DNA of 64,000 nt from CADCWN01 sp046328475. Lineage in GTDB: Bacteria > Chloroflexota > Chloroflexia > Thermomicrobiales > CADCWN01. The DNA is taken from assembly GCA_046328475.1 (NCBI GenBank), contig JAXLWN010000005.1, positions 117,608 through 181,607 on the forward strand. Reading direction: 5' to 3'. Position numbers and translations under genes: made by a program. Of the stretch, positions 33,149 through 42,571 are shown in pieces. Position 1 is the stretch's first letter. Every line of letters begins with the position of its first letter. Below the pieces are notes generated by a model. It ran no database searches. It was not told the DNA's origin and was given only the letters and a program-made list of their open reading frames with translations.

Positions 33149-33230
33149 TCTTGCGCTGGTGTACTACGATTCACCACGACCAGGTGGCGAACCGACGGTC
33201 GGCTGAAGCGGGAATGAGCGGAGTGAAAAC

Positions 33231-34224
33231 ATGCGTGTGGCAGTCTTCAGCACCAAGCCCTACGACCGGGCCTTCCTCAGCGAGGCGAATGCGCGGCACG
33301 GGCACGAGCTGACCTTCTTCGAGCCGCGCCTGGCACCCGAGACCGCCGTGCTCGCGGCGGGACACGATGCCGTCTGCGCCTTCGTGAACGACCAACTCGA
33401 CGCGGGCGTGCTCGCCACGCTCGCCGGGCAGGGCAGCCGCGCCATCGCCTTGCGCTGCGCGGGCTTCAACAACGTCGACCTGGATGCCGCCGCGCGGCTC
33501 GGCCTGGCTGTCGTGCGCGTCCCCGCCTACTCGCCCTATGCCGTCGCTGAACACACGGTCGCGCTGATCCTGGGGCTCAACCGCAAGCTCACGCGTGCCC
33601 ATGCGCGGGTACACGAGGGCAACTTCGCGCTCGACGGCCTGCTCGGTTTCGATCTGCATGGCCGCACGGCCGGCATCGTCGGCACGGGGCAGATCGGCGC
33701 GGTGGTCGCGCGCATCTTGCAGGGCTTCGGCTGCCGCCTGCTCGCCTACGACCCCTACCGCAACCCGGCGTGCGAGGCGCTCGGCGTCGCCTACGTGGCG
33801 TTGCCCGACCTCCTGGCCGCCTCCGACATCGTCACGCTCCACTGCCCGCTGACACCGCAGACGCGCCACCTGATCGACGCCGAAGCGCTGGCGCGGCTGC
33901 GCCCCGGCGCGATGCTGATCAACACCAGTCGCGGGGCGCTGCTCGACACCCCGGCGGTGATCGAGGCGCTGAAGTCGGGGCAACTGGGCTACCTGGGGCT
34001 GGATGTGTACGAGGAGGAGGCCAGCCTCTTCTTCGAGGACCTCTCCGGCCAGGTCTTGCAAGACGACGTCTTCGCGCGGCTGCGACCTTCCCCAACGTGC
34101 GCTGATCACCGGGCACCAGGCCTTCTTCACCCGCGAGGCGCTATCGGCCATCGCGGAGACATGGCTGACCAACCTGGACGACATCGCGGCGGGCGTGCCT
34201 GCCCCAACGCCGTCGCCCCGGTGA
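33231..34224 (+). pseudogene. D-lactate dehydrogenase-type 2-hydroxyacid dehydrogenase, frameshifted near the C-terminus
   Basis: About 331 residues after correction. Begins MRVAVFSTKPYDRAFLSEAN. 'LRCAGFNNVDLDAAARLG', 'YSPYAVAEHTVALILGLNRK', the NAD motif GIVGTGQIGAVVA, 'MLINTSRGALLDTPAVI' and 'GYLGLDVYEEEASLFFEDL' are all typical of D-LDH. The catalytic His region 'LITGHQAFFTREALSAIAET' is readable only after two small shifts near 34082 and 34101. Function: pyruvate/D-lactate interconversion with NADH, a fermentative step suited to oxygen limitation. Mutation or sequence error cannot be told apart here. Confidence 0.85.
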
Positions 34225-34257
34225 TCCCTGCCCGTTAGCCGATCAGGCGCGCATAAA

Positions 34258-34294
34258 CCGCCCCCACGACCGGGTGGCACGGTCGCGGGGGCGG
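34258..34294. terminator. 15-bp stem-loop between convergent genes
   Basis: CCGCCCCCACGACCG faces CGGTCGCGGGGGCGG (one mismatch) over a 7-nt loop, serving both the dehydrogenase and the convergent stress-protein gene. Confidence 0.65.
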
Positions 34295-34324
34295 CTCGGG
34301 TGGGAATTGTCGCTGGCCCCGGCC

Positions 34325-35248
34325 TTACGCGTCCGCGGCAGCGAGGTGGCTGCCCGCGTCGCTCTCCTCGGTCTCTTCCGGGCGAACCAGCAGCAACGGG
34401 GTGGTCCCCAGGCGCAGGGTTGCGTCGGCGACGCTGCCCAGGACGTGTCGGCCGAACCCGCTGCGGCCGTGGGTCGCCATCACCACGAACGCCGCGCGAT
34501 TGGTGCGGGCGACCTCGGGGATGAGCGCGGCGGGCATGCCGACCTGGGCGATCACCTGTGCCGGGTGGCCGGTTTCGCCCCCCTTCGCGGCGATCCGCTC
34601 CAGGTAGGCCATCGCCGAGGCGAGTTCGGCCTCGGGATCGAAATTGGCATAGTACATGTCGGGCACACCCGCCACCTCCGGCGGCAGGATGGCCCGCACC
34701 AGCAGCAGTTGCCCGCCAAGCGCCGCCGCCAGCTCGCGCGCCACCGGCAGCGCCGCCTCCGCGAACGGCTCGCCGTCCAGCGGGACGACGATGCGCGGCA
34801 CCTCGTCGAACGAGCCGCCCGCCTGTCCCTCCCAGGCGCGCACCAGCAGGACCGGTGCCTCCGCCTCGTGCAGGACGCGCGCGGCGACGCTGCCGTAGAC
34901 AAAGCGCCCCAGTCCGCTGCGCCCGTGCGTCGCCATGACCACCAGATCGATCGCGCGAAAGGCGATCTCGTCCGCAATCGTGTCCGGGGCATTGCCATAG
35001 GGCAGCGCGGCATCGACCGTCAGCCCGCGCTCGCGCAGGGGGGCGGCGATCCCATCGAGATACGCCTCCGCTTCCGCCATCGCCGCCATGCGCGCTTTCG
35101 CGCGCCCGCGCCCGGTGAAAGCGTGCGCCTCGACCGCGCGCAGGAGGACGACGCGCGCCTCGATGGCGCGGGCCAAAGACTCGGCATACGGCAGCGCCCG
35201 CTCCGCGAGCGGCGACCCGTCGAGCGGGACCAGGATCTGCTTGGTCAT
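34325..35248 (-). CDS. Universal stress protein, two UspA domains
   Basis: 307 residues. Each half has a UspA core: 'ILVPLDGSPLAERALPYAES' then 'LVVMATHGRSGLGRFVYGSV' in the first, and 'IVVPLDGEPFAEAALPVARE' then 'FVVMATHGRSGFGRHVLGSV' in the second. The G-x2-G-x9-G-S/T pattern of ATP-binding Usp proteins is kept in both halves. Two-domain Usps of this kind are induced by hypoxia or nitric oxide in mycobacteria. Upstream (69-108 nt) lie three RTTYACC half-sites. It diverges from the flavodoxin gene. Confidence 0.92.
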   Translation of the reverse strand: MTKQILVPLDGSPLAERALPYAESLARAIEARVVLLRAVEAHAFTGRGRAKARMAAMAEAEAYLDGIAAPLRERGLTVDAALPYGNAPDTIADEIAFRAIDLVVMATHGRSGLGRFVYGSVAARVLHEAEAPVLLVRAWEGQAGGSFDEVPRIVVPLDGEPFAEAALPVARELAAALGGQLLLVRAILPPEVAGVPDMYYANFDPEAELASAMAYLERIAAKGGETGHPAQVIAQVGMPAALIPEVARTNRAAFVVMATHGRSGFGRHVLGSVADATLRLGTTPLLLVRPEETEESDAGSHLAAADA

Positions 35249-35316
35249 CTGCGGCCTCCTTCTCGGCTTCGCTGACTGCGACGAAATACCTCATCGATCG
35301 CAGCGTAGCGCCTCCC

Positions 35317-35356
35317 GGTAACTCGGCACGTCGCGGAAGGTCAACGCCCGGTAAAT
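35317..35356 (-). promoter_or_regulatory. RTTYACC half-sites upstream of the stress-protein gene
   Basis: Plus-strand GGTAACT at 35317, GGTCAAC at 35339 and GGTAAAT at 35350, spacings 22 and 11: the same register as three of the sites at 29670-29709. It lies in the divergent region shared with the flavodoxin gene at 35533. Confidence 0.6.
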
Positions 35357-35532
35357 GCGCCATTCGACTTCGCCGCGACGCCATACCGCGCGAGCGGGGC
35401 ACGCGCACCGCGAACCTGCGGAGGCACCGGCCGCGCGGCACCCCAGCGGCGCAGATGCGATACTGTCGTTGTCCTCTAGACGCTCGTAGTTGTCACACTC
35501 GTTGCGCCCGGTCCCTGGGAAGGAGGCACCCG

Positions 35533-36255
35533 ATGGTGGAGACCAACGCTCCAGCCGCGAACGACACCTGCCGCGTGCTGATCGTCTACTACAGCCGTTT
35601 CGGCGCGCTCAAGCGCCTCGCCGAGCAGATCGCCGAGGGCGCACGCGCCCTGCCCGGCACGGCGGTCGAACTGCTGGAGGTGGGGGACGAACCGCTGAAC
35701 GCGCCCCGGCCGGGCGAGTCGGAAGAGGATCGCCGCCGCCGCCAACTCGACCTGTTGAATACGCTGGCGCTGACGAACGCGGTCATCGCGGGCAGCCCGT
35801 CCTACTTCGGCTCGATGGCCTCGCCCTTGAAGCGCTTCTTCGAGGAGTGCGCCACCGCCGAGACGTCAGTCCTCGATCGCTCGCGCCCGTGGCACCACTA
35901 CCTCTTCCGCGACAAGGTCGGGGCGGCGTTCACCAGCTCGGCCACCCCGCACGGTGGCAACGAGCAGGCGCTCCACTCGATCCTGACGCTGATGATGCAC
36001 CTGGGCATGGTCGTGGCGACCCCCGGGCAGCGCGGGCCGATCCTGGAGCACCAGGCCGCACCCTACGGCGCGACCGCGATCAGCGACTCGGGCGCAGATC
36101 ACGCGCTGAGCGAGCAGGAAGCGGAGGAGGCGCGCTATCTGGGGCAGCGCGTCGCCACGCTGGCCGGGTGGCTGCGCATCGGGCGACAGCTCGGCCCGCA
36201 ACACCGGCAGGAGCAGCTCCTGGCGTCCGAAAAGCCCTTCGACCCGTCGGCCTGA
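35533..36255 (+). CDS. WrbA-type NAD(P)H:quinone oxidoreductase / flavodoxin-like protein
   Basis: 240 residues. 'VLIVYYSRFGALKRLAEQIA' is the FMN phosphate-binding loop of the WrbA group. 'NAVIAGSPSYFGSMASPLKR' and 'KVGAAFTSSATPHGGNEQAL' complete the flavin site. WrbA reduces quinones by two electrons, protecting from redox stress. The C-terminus has an extra acidic/helical region (SEQEAEEARYLGQRVATLAG). ATG 35533 is preceded by AGGAGG. It diverges from the Usp gene and converges with a second one, across a terminator stem. Confidence 0.88.
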   Translation: MVETNAPAANDTCRVLIVYYSRFGALKRLAEQIAEGARALPGTAVELLEVGDEPLNAPRPGESEEDRRRRQLDLLNTLALTNAVIAGSPSYFGSMASPLKRFFEECATAETSVLDRSRPWHHYLFRDKVGAAFTSSATPHGGNEQALHSILTLMMHLGMVVATPGQRGPILEHQAAPYGATAISDSGADHALSEQEAEEARYLGQRVATLAGWLRIGRQLGPQHRQEQLLASEKPFDPSA

Positions 36256-36270
36256 TTGTCGACCACGGCG

Positions 36271-36308
36271 ACGCGGGGGAGGTGGCGGCACCGCCGCCTC
36301 CCCCGCGT
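36271..36308. terminator. 12-bp stem-loop between convergent genes
   Basis: ACGCGGGGGAGG pairs with CCTCCCCCGCGT; an inner GGCGG/CCGCC extends it. It serves both the flavodoxin and the convergent Usp gene. Confidence 0.65.
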
Positions 36309-36338
36309 TCGTTTCAGACTCCCGCCGCGACGGAGCTT

Positions 36339-37229
36339 CTACACATCTAGCTCCGTCGCCTGCGCGCCTTGCGGCACGCCCACCGCGACGGCAGCGCCCT
36401 GGCGGATGAGGAGGACCGGCACGCCCGAGGTCCGCACCACCTCGTCGGCGACGCTGCCGTAGACCGCGCGCCGGGATCCGGTGAAGCCGTGGGTGCCCAT
36501 GACGATCAGATCGCTGCCGCGCTCCCGCGCCAGCTGCCCGATCGTCTCCGCGACCGGCCCGATCGCCGCCTCGGCGGTGCTCACGATGCCGCGCGCGTAG
36601 AGTTGCGCGATCATCGCGTCGAGGTGCGCCTGCACCCCCACGCGCATCTCCTCCTCCCAGACCGGGGCGATCTCCGCCCGGTTAACCCAGCCCGGCTGCG
36701 GTTCGACAACCTGCACGAGGTGGAGGTGCGCGGCGGTGAGGATCGCGACATCGCGCGCCACGTCGAGCGCGGCGCTGCTCTCCGGCGTGTTGTCGAGCGG
36801 CACGAGCAGGCGCTTGATCTGCCCGGTGGGCTCCCCCTCGGCGCGCAGCACCAGCAGCGGCACCGGGCTGTTGGCCAACACGTGCTCGGTCACGCTGCCG
36901 AACCAGGCGCGGGCGATCCCCTGGCGACCGTGCGTGGCCAGGGCGATCAGGTCGGCGTTCGCTTCGCTCGCCGCCGCCACCAATTGCTCGGCGACATCGC
37001 CGTAGCGCAGCTCGGTTCGCACGCGCAGGCGGCCCAGGCCGTGCCGCTGAATGACCTCGTCGAGGTACTGCTTGGCCGCGACATTCTCCGCCGCCGTGGG
37101 GTGATAGTTGTCCGTGATCCGCACGAGCACCAGTTCGGCGTAGCGGGCGCGGGCCAGGGCGCGTGCCGTCGGCACGATCGCCTCCGCCTCCGGCGTCCCG
37201 TCGAGGGCGATCAAAATAGTCTTGAACAT
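36339..37229 (-). CDS. Universal stress protein, two UspA domains
   Basis: 296 residues. First half 'ILIALDGTPEAEAIVPTARA' with 'LIALATHGRQGIARAWFGSV'; second half 'LLVPLDNTPESSAALDVARD' with 'LIVMGTHGFTGSRRAVYGSV'. Both carry the ATP-binding G-x2-G-x9-G-S pattern or a close variant. The ATG at 37229 (GGAGCGTGAAGCC upstream) starts MFKTILIALDG, typical of the family. It diverges from a third Usp gene across a 319-nt region carrying two RTTYACC boxes in opposite orientation. Confidence 0.92.
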   Translation of the reverse strand: MFKTILIALDGTPEAEAIVPTARALARARYAELVLVRITDNYHPTAAENVAAKQYLDEVIQRHGLGRLRVRTELRYGDVAEQLVAAASEANADLIALATHGRQGIARAWFGSVTEHVLANSPVPLLVLRAEGEPTGQIKRLLVPLDNTPESSAALDVARDVAILTAAHLHLVQVVEPQPGWVNRAEIAPVWEEEMRVGVQAHLDAMIAQLYARGIVSTAEAAIGPVAETIGQLARERGSDLIVMGTHGFTGSRRAVYGSVADEVVRTSGVPVLLIRQGAAVAVGVPQGAQATELDV

Positions 37230-37379
37230 GGCTTCACGCTCCTTTCCCCGCCGCGCACCGGCACGCCTGCGACGCTTCTGCTCATCGCCATCGTTGCGGG
37301 CGGCAACCGTGCTCGGAATAGCAGCCACCGCGCCCGAGTATCAGTCTGGGTGCCGCACGTCACCATCCGCGTAGCCGCA

Positions 37380-37397
37380 GGTAACTGCGGGGTGAAG
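37380..37397 (-). promoter_or_regulatory. RTTYACC-N4 box facing the minus-strand Usp gene
   Basis: Plus strand GGTAACT-GCGG-GGTGAAG, 11-nt spacing, 151 nt from the Usp start at 37229. It is almost the exact inverted copy of the box at 37453-37470. Confidence 0.6.
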
Positions 37398-37452
37398 ATT
37401 CCCGCACGAGCACCGCTCCACCGCCGGGGCAGACGGCAGTTCGGAGGCTGCC

Positions 37453-37470
37453 GTTCACCGGACAGTTACC
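37453..37470 (+). promoter_or_regulatory. RTTYACC-N4 box facing the plus-strand Usp gene
   Basis: GTTCACC-GGAC-AGTTACC, 11-nt spacing, 79 nt before the start at 37549. Confidence 0.65.
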
Positions 37471-37548
37471 TGCGATCACGCGGCGGGCAACGCGCGCAGC
37501 GCAGGATCGAAGCGTGCCGGTGATGGCCGTACCGAGAGGAAAGGAACC

Positions 37549-38460
37549 ATGAAGCAAACCGATTGTGGTCCCGTTGGACGGCTCGCCGCTGGCGGAGCAG
37601 GCGCTCCCGTTCGCCGAAGCGCTGGCGGAGCTGAGTGGGAGCCCGCTGCTGCTCCTTTGCGCCAGCTATGTGCCGAGCCTGCCCGGCCTGGATGTCGCAG
37701 ATGAGCAAGTGAAGGCCGTCACCGATGCGGAGATCTATCTCCACCGGATCGCGTCGCGCCTCAAGAAACGCGGGATCGCGGTGGAAACCTGCGCGCCCTA
37801 TGGGCCGCCCAAGAAGGTGATTGCCCGCGAGGCGGCGGCGCGCAAGGCCTGGCTGATCGCGATGGCGACCCACGGGCGGGGCGGCCTCGACCGCGTCCTC
37901 TACGGGAGCGTCACCGAGGGGGTGGTGCGGCAGTCCCCGGTGCCGGTGCTGCTGGTGCGCGCCTGGCACGCCGGGGACAGCACGGATCGCCTGCTGACCT
38001 CCCCGATCCTTGTGCCGCTCGACGGCTGCTCCACGCCGAAGCGGCGCTGCCGGTCGCGCGCTACCTCGCCTCCGCGATGCAAGCCCGGCTGCTCCTCGCC
38101 CAGGCGATCCAGCCGCTCGATCCGGCGCTCACGCCCGATGGCATGGCCGCGTCGCTCTTCACCGAGGATCGCCCCACGGCGGAACGGGAGGCGCGCGAGT
38201 ATTCCATCGACTCGCCGACTCGCTCGCCGAGTCGGGCATCGCGGGTGGATCCGCCGTGCGCTTCGGGCGAACCGTCGGAGGTTGTCTCGACGCTGGCCGA
38301 AGAGCGCGGCGTTGCGCTGACGATCCTCGTCACGCACGGCGCACCGGCCTCGATCGCCTCCTACTCGGCAGCGTGTCGGAGCGGATCGTGCGGCATGGCG
38401 GCGGCGTCCTTGCTGCTCGGCGGCTCGACAGAAGGCCTGCTCGCTGCCGCCGACCATGTC
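37549..38460 (+). pseudogene. Universal stress protein, about five frameshifts
   Basis: ATG 37549 follows AAAGGAACC and gives MKQT, then the frame changes to 'VVPLDGSPLAEQALPFAEAL' and runs to 'LLTSPILVPLDG'. Further pieces in alternating frames are 'LHAEAALPVARYLASAMQAR', 'LADSLAESGIAGGSAVRFG', 'EVVSTLAEERGVALTILVTH' and 'RTGLDRLLLGSVSERIVRHG'. Together they make a normal two-domain Usp. The end at about 38460 is approximate because the last strand is garbled. The number of shifts in 900 nt, all leaving good family sequence, points to either poor consensus sequence or advanced decay. An RTTYACC box precedes it. Confidence 0.75.
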
Positions 38461-38916
38461 GAGCCGAGCAGGCCGAGGAAAGCATGGGCGACCAGCAGCG
38501 GCCAGGCCGTCGCCTGGCGAATGATCAGCAGGCCGACCGACCGGCAGTTGCTCGACGGCCTGCACCGATTCGCCGACCGGCGGCGACCACGTCGGTCCAC
38601 AACGGCGCCGCCCTGCGCCGATGATCCCGGCTTGCTCATCAGGCCGGCGATGCCATCAGGTGCTCGCCGGTGCGGCGGTCGGCGCCGTCGGCGAGGATCC
38701 GCGCCTGGCGCGGCGACGAGGAGATCCTGCCGAGGCCAAGGGGTTAGTGCCGGCCTACGCCCCGCCAACGCGGCGGGCAACCTCAGGAGCCACCGCCGAC
38801 CGCCCTCCGCGCGACCGTGCGAGCAGCCTGCCCAGGCCGCGCGGCGCTGGCTGGTCACGAACGCCGCCCGCCGGCCAGGCACACGCGACGGCAGTGGTTC
38901 GGTGGCCGAGGCGACC
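38461..38916. other. No recognisable gene (456 nt)
   Basis: High GC sequence in which no frame on either strand shows a family signature. Short plus-strand pieces such as 'QLLDGLHRFADR' and 'VHNGAAL' hint at a frameshifted remnant, but I cannot name it. It may belong to the poorly readable stretch that begins in the preceding Usp gene. Confidence 0.3.
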
Positions 38917-39369
38917 ATGAATCCCCAGCGACTCTACAATCCCCTCGTGCGCTGGCTCTTGCGGTCGCCCTTGCACCGGCTCCTGAGCGGCTCGACGCTC
39001 TTGCTGACCTACACCGGGCGGCACAGCGGCACGGCATATTCGGTGCCCGTGAATTACGTGCGCGACGGCGAGACCTTGCTCCTGGTGGGCGGTCGCGACC
39101 ACGCCTGGTGGCGCAGCCTGCGCGCCGGTGTACCGGTGACGGTGCGGCTCCAGGGCCGGGACTATGCCGGGACCGCGACCGCGTTCGAGCGGGAGGCGGC
39201 GGTCGCCGATGGCGGCTTGCTCACGCTGCTACGGCGCGTGCCGCAGTACCGGTCGTATTGGCACGCCCCCCTCGACGCGGCGGGGAATCCGGTGGAGCCG
39301 CAGGCACTCGCCAGGATCGCCGGGGGGAACACGCTGGTGCGGATCGGCTCGTTGCAGCCGAGCGCGTGA
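38917..39369 (+). CDS. Deazaflavin-dependent nitroreductase-family protein (Ddn/DUF385 type)
   Basis: 150 residues. 'LTYTGRHSGTAYSVPVNYV' with 'LLLVGGRDHAWWRSLRAG' and 'VTVRLQGRDYAGTATAFE' are the signature segments of the split-barrel F420-dependent Ddn family, known from mycobacteria where members reduce quinones or nitro compounds. This implies the host makes F420, in line with the LLM enzyme at 7412-8320. ATG 38917 has no strong ribosome binding site. The membrane protein gene starts 11 nt downstream, so the two are probably cotranscribed. Confidence 0.85.
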   Translation: MNPQRLYNPLVRWLLRSPLHRLLSGSTLLLTYTGRHSGTAYSVPVNYVRDGETLLLVGGRDHAWWRSLRAGVPVTVRLQGRDYAGTATAFEREAAVADGGLLTLLRRVPQYRSYWHAPLDAAGNPVEPQALARIAGGNTLVRIGSLQPSA

Positions 39370-39379
39370 GGTGATCGCC

Positions 39380-40096
39380 ATGGCGACGCTTGCATCGCAC
39401 ATTCCCACAACCTCGCAGGATGGATCGGGGCCGCTGTGGTCCCGCTGGGTCGCCGCCAATGCCGTCGGCGAGACACTTGGCCTCGGCGGCACCGCGCTCG
39501 TCGCGGCGGCGCTCTTCCCCGCGCTCGGCGAAGGCAGCGGCCTCCTGCCCGCGCTGGCGGTCGCCGCCGTGGCCATCGCCGCCGGCACCGCCATCGAGGG
39601 TCTGACGGTCGGCACGGCGCAATGGCTGGTCCTCCGCCAGCCCCTCCCCGGCATCGCTTGGCGCACTTGGGCCGGGGCAACGGCCCTCGGCGCGGGCGTC
39701 GCCTGGACCTGCGGCATGCTCCCGAGCACCCTGATGTCGATCGGCGAGGATGCCGGCCAGGGCGCGGCGGCCGAACCGAACGCCCTGGTGGTCTACGCCC
39801 TGGCGTTCGCCATGGGCCTCCTGCTCGGCCCGGTGCTTGGTTTCGCGCAGTGGCTGGTCTTGCGCCGCCATGTGACGGGCGCTGGCCTCTGGATGCCCGC
39901 CAACGCCCTCGCCTGGGCGTTCGGGATGGTGCTCGTCTTTGCCGGGGTGTCGGCCCTCTTCGATCACGGCATCAGCCCGGGGAGTATCATCTTGGCGACG
40001 CTCAGCCTCGCGGCGACCGGCGCGGTCGTCGGGGGCATCCACGGGTTGGCGCTGGTCCGGCTGGTCCACCGGCCCCGCCCGGGAACAGCGCGGTGA
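39380..40096 (+). CDS. Membrane protein of unknown function, internally repeated
   Basis: 238 residues with about six hydrophobic helices. Two related blocks end in 'GTAQWLVLRQPLPGIAWRTW' and 'GFAQWLVLRRHVTGAGLWMP', an AQWLVLR repeat seen in uncharacterised Chloroflexota/cyanobacterial membrane proteins. No catalytic motif. Start ATG 39380 is preceded by GTGAGGTG, and the gene is followed after 21 nt by the rubrerythrin-VIT1 gene, so it may belong to the same stress unit. Confidence 0.75.
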   Translation: MATLASHIPTTSQDGSGPLWSRWVAANAVGETLGLGGTALVAAALFPALGEGSGLLPALAVAAVAIAAGTAIEGLTVGTAQWLVLRQPLPGIAWRTWAGATALGAGVAWTCGMLPSTLMSIGEDAGQGAAAEPNALVVYALAFAMGLLLGPVLGFAQWLVLRRHVTGAGLWMPANALAWAFGMVLVFAGVSALFDHGISPGSIILATLSLAATGAVVGGIHGLALVRLVHRPRPGTAR

Positions 40097-40117
40097 GCGA
40101 CAATCGGGAGGCCGACG

Positions 40118-41242
40118 ATGGCGAGCGACGCCGACCGCTACCTGGCGAACTGGCAGGACGAGATCGATAGCGCGGCGCTCTACCGCGCCCTGGCGGCGGC
40201 CGAGTCGCAGCAAGAGTTGGCCGAGGTCTACCGGCGGCTCGCCGCGACCGAGGAGGAGCACGCCGGATTCTGGGAAGAGCGACTGCGCACCAGCGGCAAT
40301 CCTGTGCCCGCGCGCCGACCCGGCTGGCGCTCGCGCGCTCTCGGTCGCCTCGCGCGTTTCCTCGGCCCCCAATTCATCCTCCCAACCCTGGTCGGGATGG
40401 AGCGGGCCGACAGCCAGGGCTATGCGGGACAACACGAGGCGACGGGCACGCCGCTTCCGGCGCAGGAGCGGTCGCACGCGCGGGTCCTGCGGACGCTCTC
40501 TGAAACGACGGGCGGCGGGCTCGCCGGGAGCTCCCTGGGCCAGGCCGAGGGGCGACACCGGGCGGCGAGCGGCAACGCGCTGCGCGCGGCGGTGCTCGGG
40601 GCCAACGACGGCCTCCTCTCCAACTTCAGCCTCGTGATGGGCGTCGCCGGTGCCGACCTCGCGGGCAAAGCCGTCCTCGTCGCCGGAATGGCCGGCCTGC
40701 TGGCCGGGGCCGGCTCAATGGCGCTGGGCGAGTGGATCTCGGTGCAGAGTTCGCGCGAACTCTTCGAGCGGCAGATCGCGATCGAGGCGCGCGAACTGGA
40801 AGAATTCCCCGAGGAAGAGCAGGAGGAACTGGCGCTGATTTACCAGGCGAAGGGCTTGCCGGAGACCGAGGCGCGGGCGCTCGCGGGGCGGCTGGTGTCG
40901 GATCGCGCCACCGCGCTCGATGCCCTGGCGCGCGAAGAGTTGGGCATCGATCCGGCCGAACTGGGCGGGTCGGCCTGGGTCGCCGCCGGGACCTCGTTCG
41001 TCCTCTTCGCGATCGGGGCGATCGTGCCGGTGTTCCCGTTCCTCGTCCTCTCCGGCCTCGTCGCCGTGCTCGTCAGCGTCCTCGTCAGCACCGTTGCCCT
41101 CTTCCTGATCGGCGCGGCGATCACGCTGCTCACGGGGCGCAGTGTGCTCGTCTCCGGCACGCGCCAGGTCGTCTTCGGCCTCGCCGCCGCCGCGCTCACC
41201 TGGGGCGTCGGGCGACTGATCGGGGTGGCCATCGGCGGCTGA
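40118..41242 (+). CDS. Rubrerythrin-VIT1 fusion (MbfA/CCC1-like iron transporter)
   Basis: 374 residues. The N-terminal 130 residues form a ferritin-like domain with 'EIDSAALYRALAAAESQQEL' and 'LAATEEEHAGFWEERL' (Glu and ExxH metal ligands). The C-terminal part is a VIT1/CCC1 transporter: 'RAAVLGANDGLLSNFSLVMG', 'GAGSMALGEWISVQSSRELF' and three C-terminal helices. Fusions of this type (MbfA) export or sequester ferrous iron and lower peroxide stress. The ribosome binding site GGGAGG precedes ATG 40118. Position among Usp genes fits iron handling on oxygen shifts. Confidence 0.88.
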   Translation: MASDADRYLANWQDEIDSAALYRALAAAESQQELAEVYRRLAATEEEHAGFWEERLRTSGNPVPARRPGWRSRALGRLARFLGPQFILPTLVGMERADSQGYAGQHEATGTPLPAQERSHARVLRTLSETTGGGLAGSSLGQAEGRHRAASGNALRAAVLGANDGLLSNFSLVMGVAGADLAGKAVLVAGMAGLLAGAGSMALGEWISVQSSRELFERQIAIEARELEEFPEEEQEELALIYQAKGLPETEARALAGRLVSDRATALDALAREELGIDPAELGGSAWVAAGTSFVLFAIGAIVPVFPFLVLSGLVAVLVSVLVSTVALFLIGAAITLLTGRSVLVSGTRQVVFGLAAAALTWGVGRLIGVAIGG

Positions 41243-41539
41243 TGCGACCACCGCGCGCCGACAGCCAACATTCTTCACCAGCAGCCCAACCGACACGCGC
41301 CACACTGGCATGGCGCTGGCCAGCAGCAATAAGGTGCAAGCAATGCCTGCGTTAAACGAGCGAATCGGATCGCGGCGCGGCGACGCGGCGCGCGGGCCTG
41401 TTTCGCGGGGCAAGGGCGAGGGTCAACGCCGATCGGAGCTGGACCGTTTGCCCGGCGGAAACCCTCGGCGGCGTCGGGCGCGGCGGATCGGGCCGGGGCG
41501 GGAGTCGGCGCGCTCGTCGCCTGGAAGAAGAGGTGGGCG

Positions 41540-42461
41540 ATGTTCACGACGATCCTGGTGCCGCTCGATGGCTCGCCATTGGCCGAGCGGGCGGTGCCGT
41601 ACGCGGAGCGGCTGGCGCGGGCAGCCGGTGCCACCCTGACCCTGGTGCGCGCGGAGACCTCCGGCATCACCGGCTCGCGCGTGATCGTGATCCGGCAGGC
41701 GCTGGCCTACCTGGACACCGTGGCCGCAGGGCCGCGCGCTCATGAGCTGACCGTGCAGACGAGCGCGCCCTACGGCCAATGCGGCCGGCCGGCGTCGTTG
41801 CGAAGCCCGGCGAATCGCGGCGGACCTGATCGTGCTCGCCACCCATGGTCGGAGCGGCATCCGCCACGTAACCTACGGCAGCGTGGCGGAGGAGATCATC
41901 GCCAGGGCACCGGTACCGGTCCTGCTCGTCAGCGCGCGGGAGGATCCACCGGCCGTGCCGCTGCCCGAGCAGGCACCGTTGCTCGTGCCCCTCGACGGCA
42001 CCGGGTTCGCGGAACGCAGCCTGCCGGTAGCGCGCGAACTCGCCGCGCTGCTGGAGAGTGGGGTGGTGCTGGTCCAGGCGCTCGGCGAGCGCGACACACC
42101 CTCCCCCGCCGTGCCCGCCGAGGTCTCGCCCTATCTCCTGCGGATGCGGCAAGAGGAGGAGGTGGCGGCGCTCGAATACTTGCGCGAGATCGCGCGCCTG
42201 GAATTGCCGGGCATCGAGACGACCTGCGTCGCGCGCTCGGGCAAGGTGGTTGACGTAATCGCCGAAGCATGCCGCGACTACGAAACTGCGCTCGTCGTGA
42301 TGGCGACCCACCGGCGCTTCGGGCTGACGCGCTTCTTCTTCGGCAATGTGGCGAATGATGCCGCCCACGAAATGGGTGTACCATTCCTACTCATCGGCCC
42401 GCCGCAGGCCGAGGACGACCCGTCCGACGAAGAGGTGCTCGCGGGCCTGGTGCTCGATTGA
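41540..42461 (+). pseudogene. Universal stress protein, two frameshifts in the middle
   Basis: First domain 'ILVPLDGSPLAERAVPYAER' from ATG 41540 (GAAGAGGTGGGCG upstream) to 'ELTVQTSAPYG'. Then two shifts around 41780 and 41830, with 'CEARRIAADLIVLA' readable between them. From 41832 the frame 'MLATHGRSGIRHVTYGSVAE' runs cleanly through the second UspA domain 'LLVPLDGTGFAERSLPVARE' to a stop at 42461. Repaired length is about 307 residues. It lies 110 nt before the P-type ATPase gene, an order also seen for a Usp and ctpF in Mycobacterium tuberculosis. Confidence 0.82.
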
Positions 42462-42571
42462 TGCGCTCGCCGCCGCTGCAATCGCTCTCGTCCGGGGCGT
42501 CTTGACGCCGCCCCGCGTCGCTCATGGCGCGGGGGAGCACCGGGGCGCGGGACCGGGCACAAGAGGATCCG

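Larger units (their letters stand above)
37230..37548. other. Divergent promoter region between two stress-protein genes
   Basis: No gene. It carries two box pairs in opposite orientation (37380-37397 and 37453-37470), each facing its nearer gene. Confidence 0.5.
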
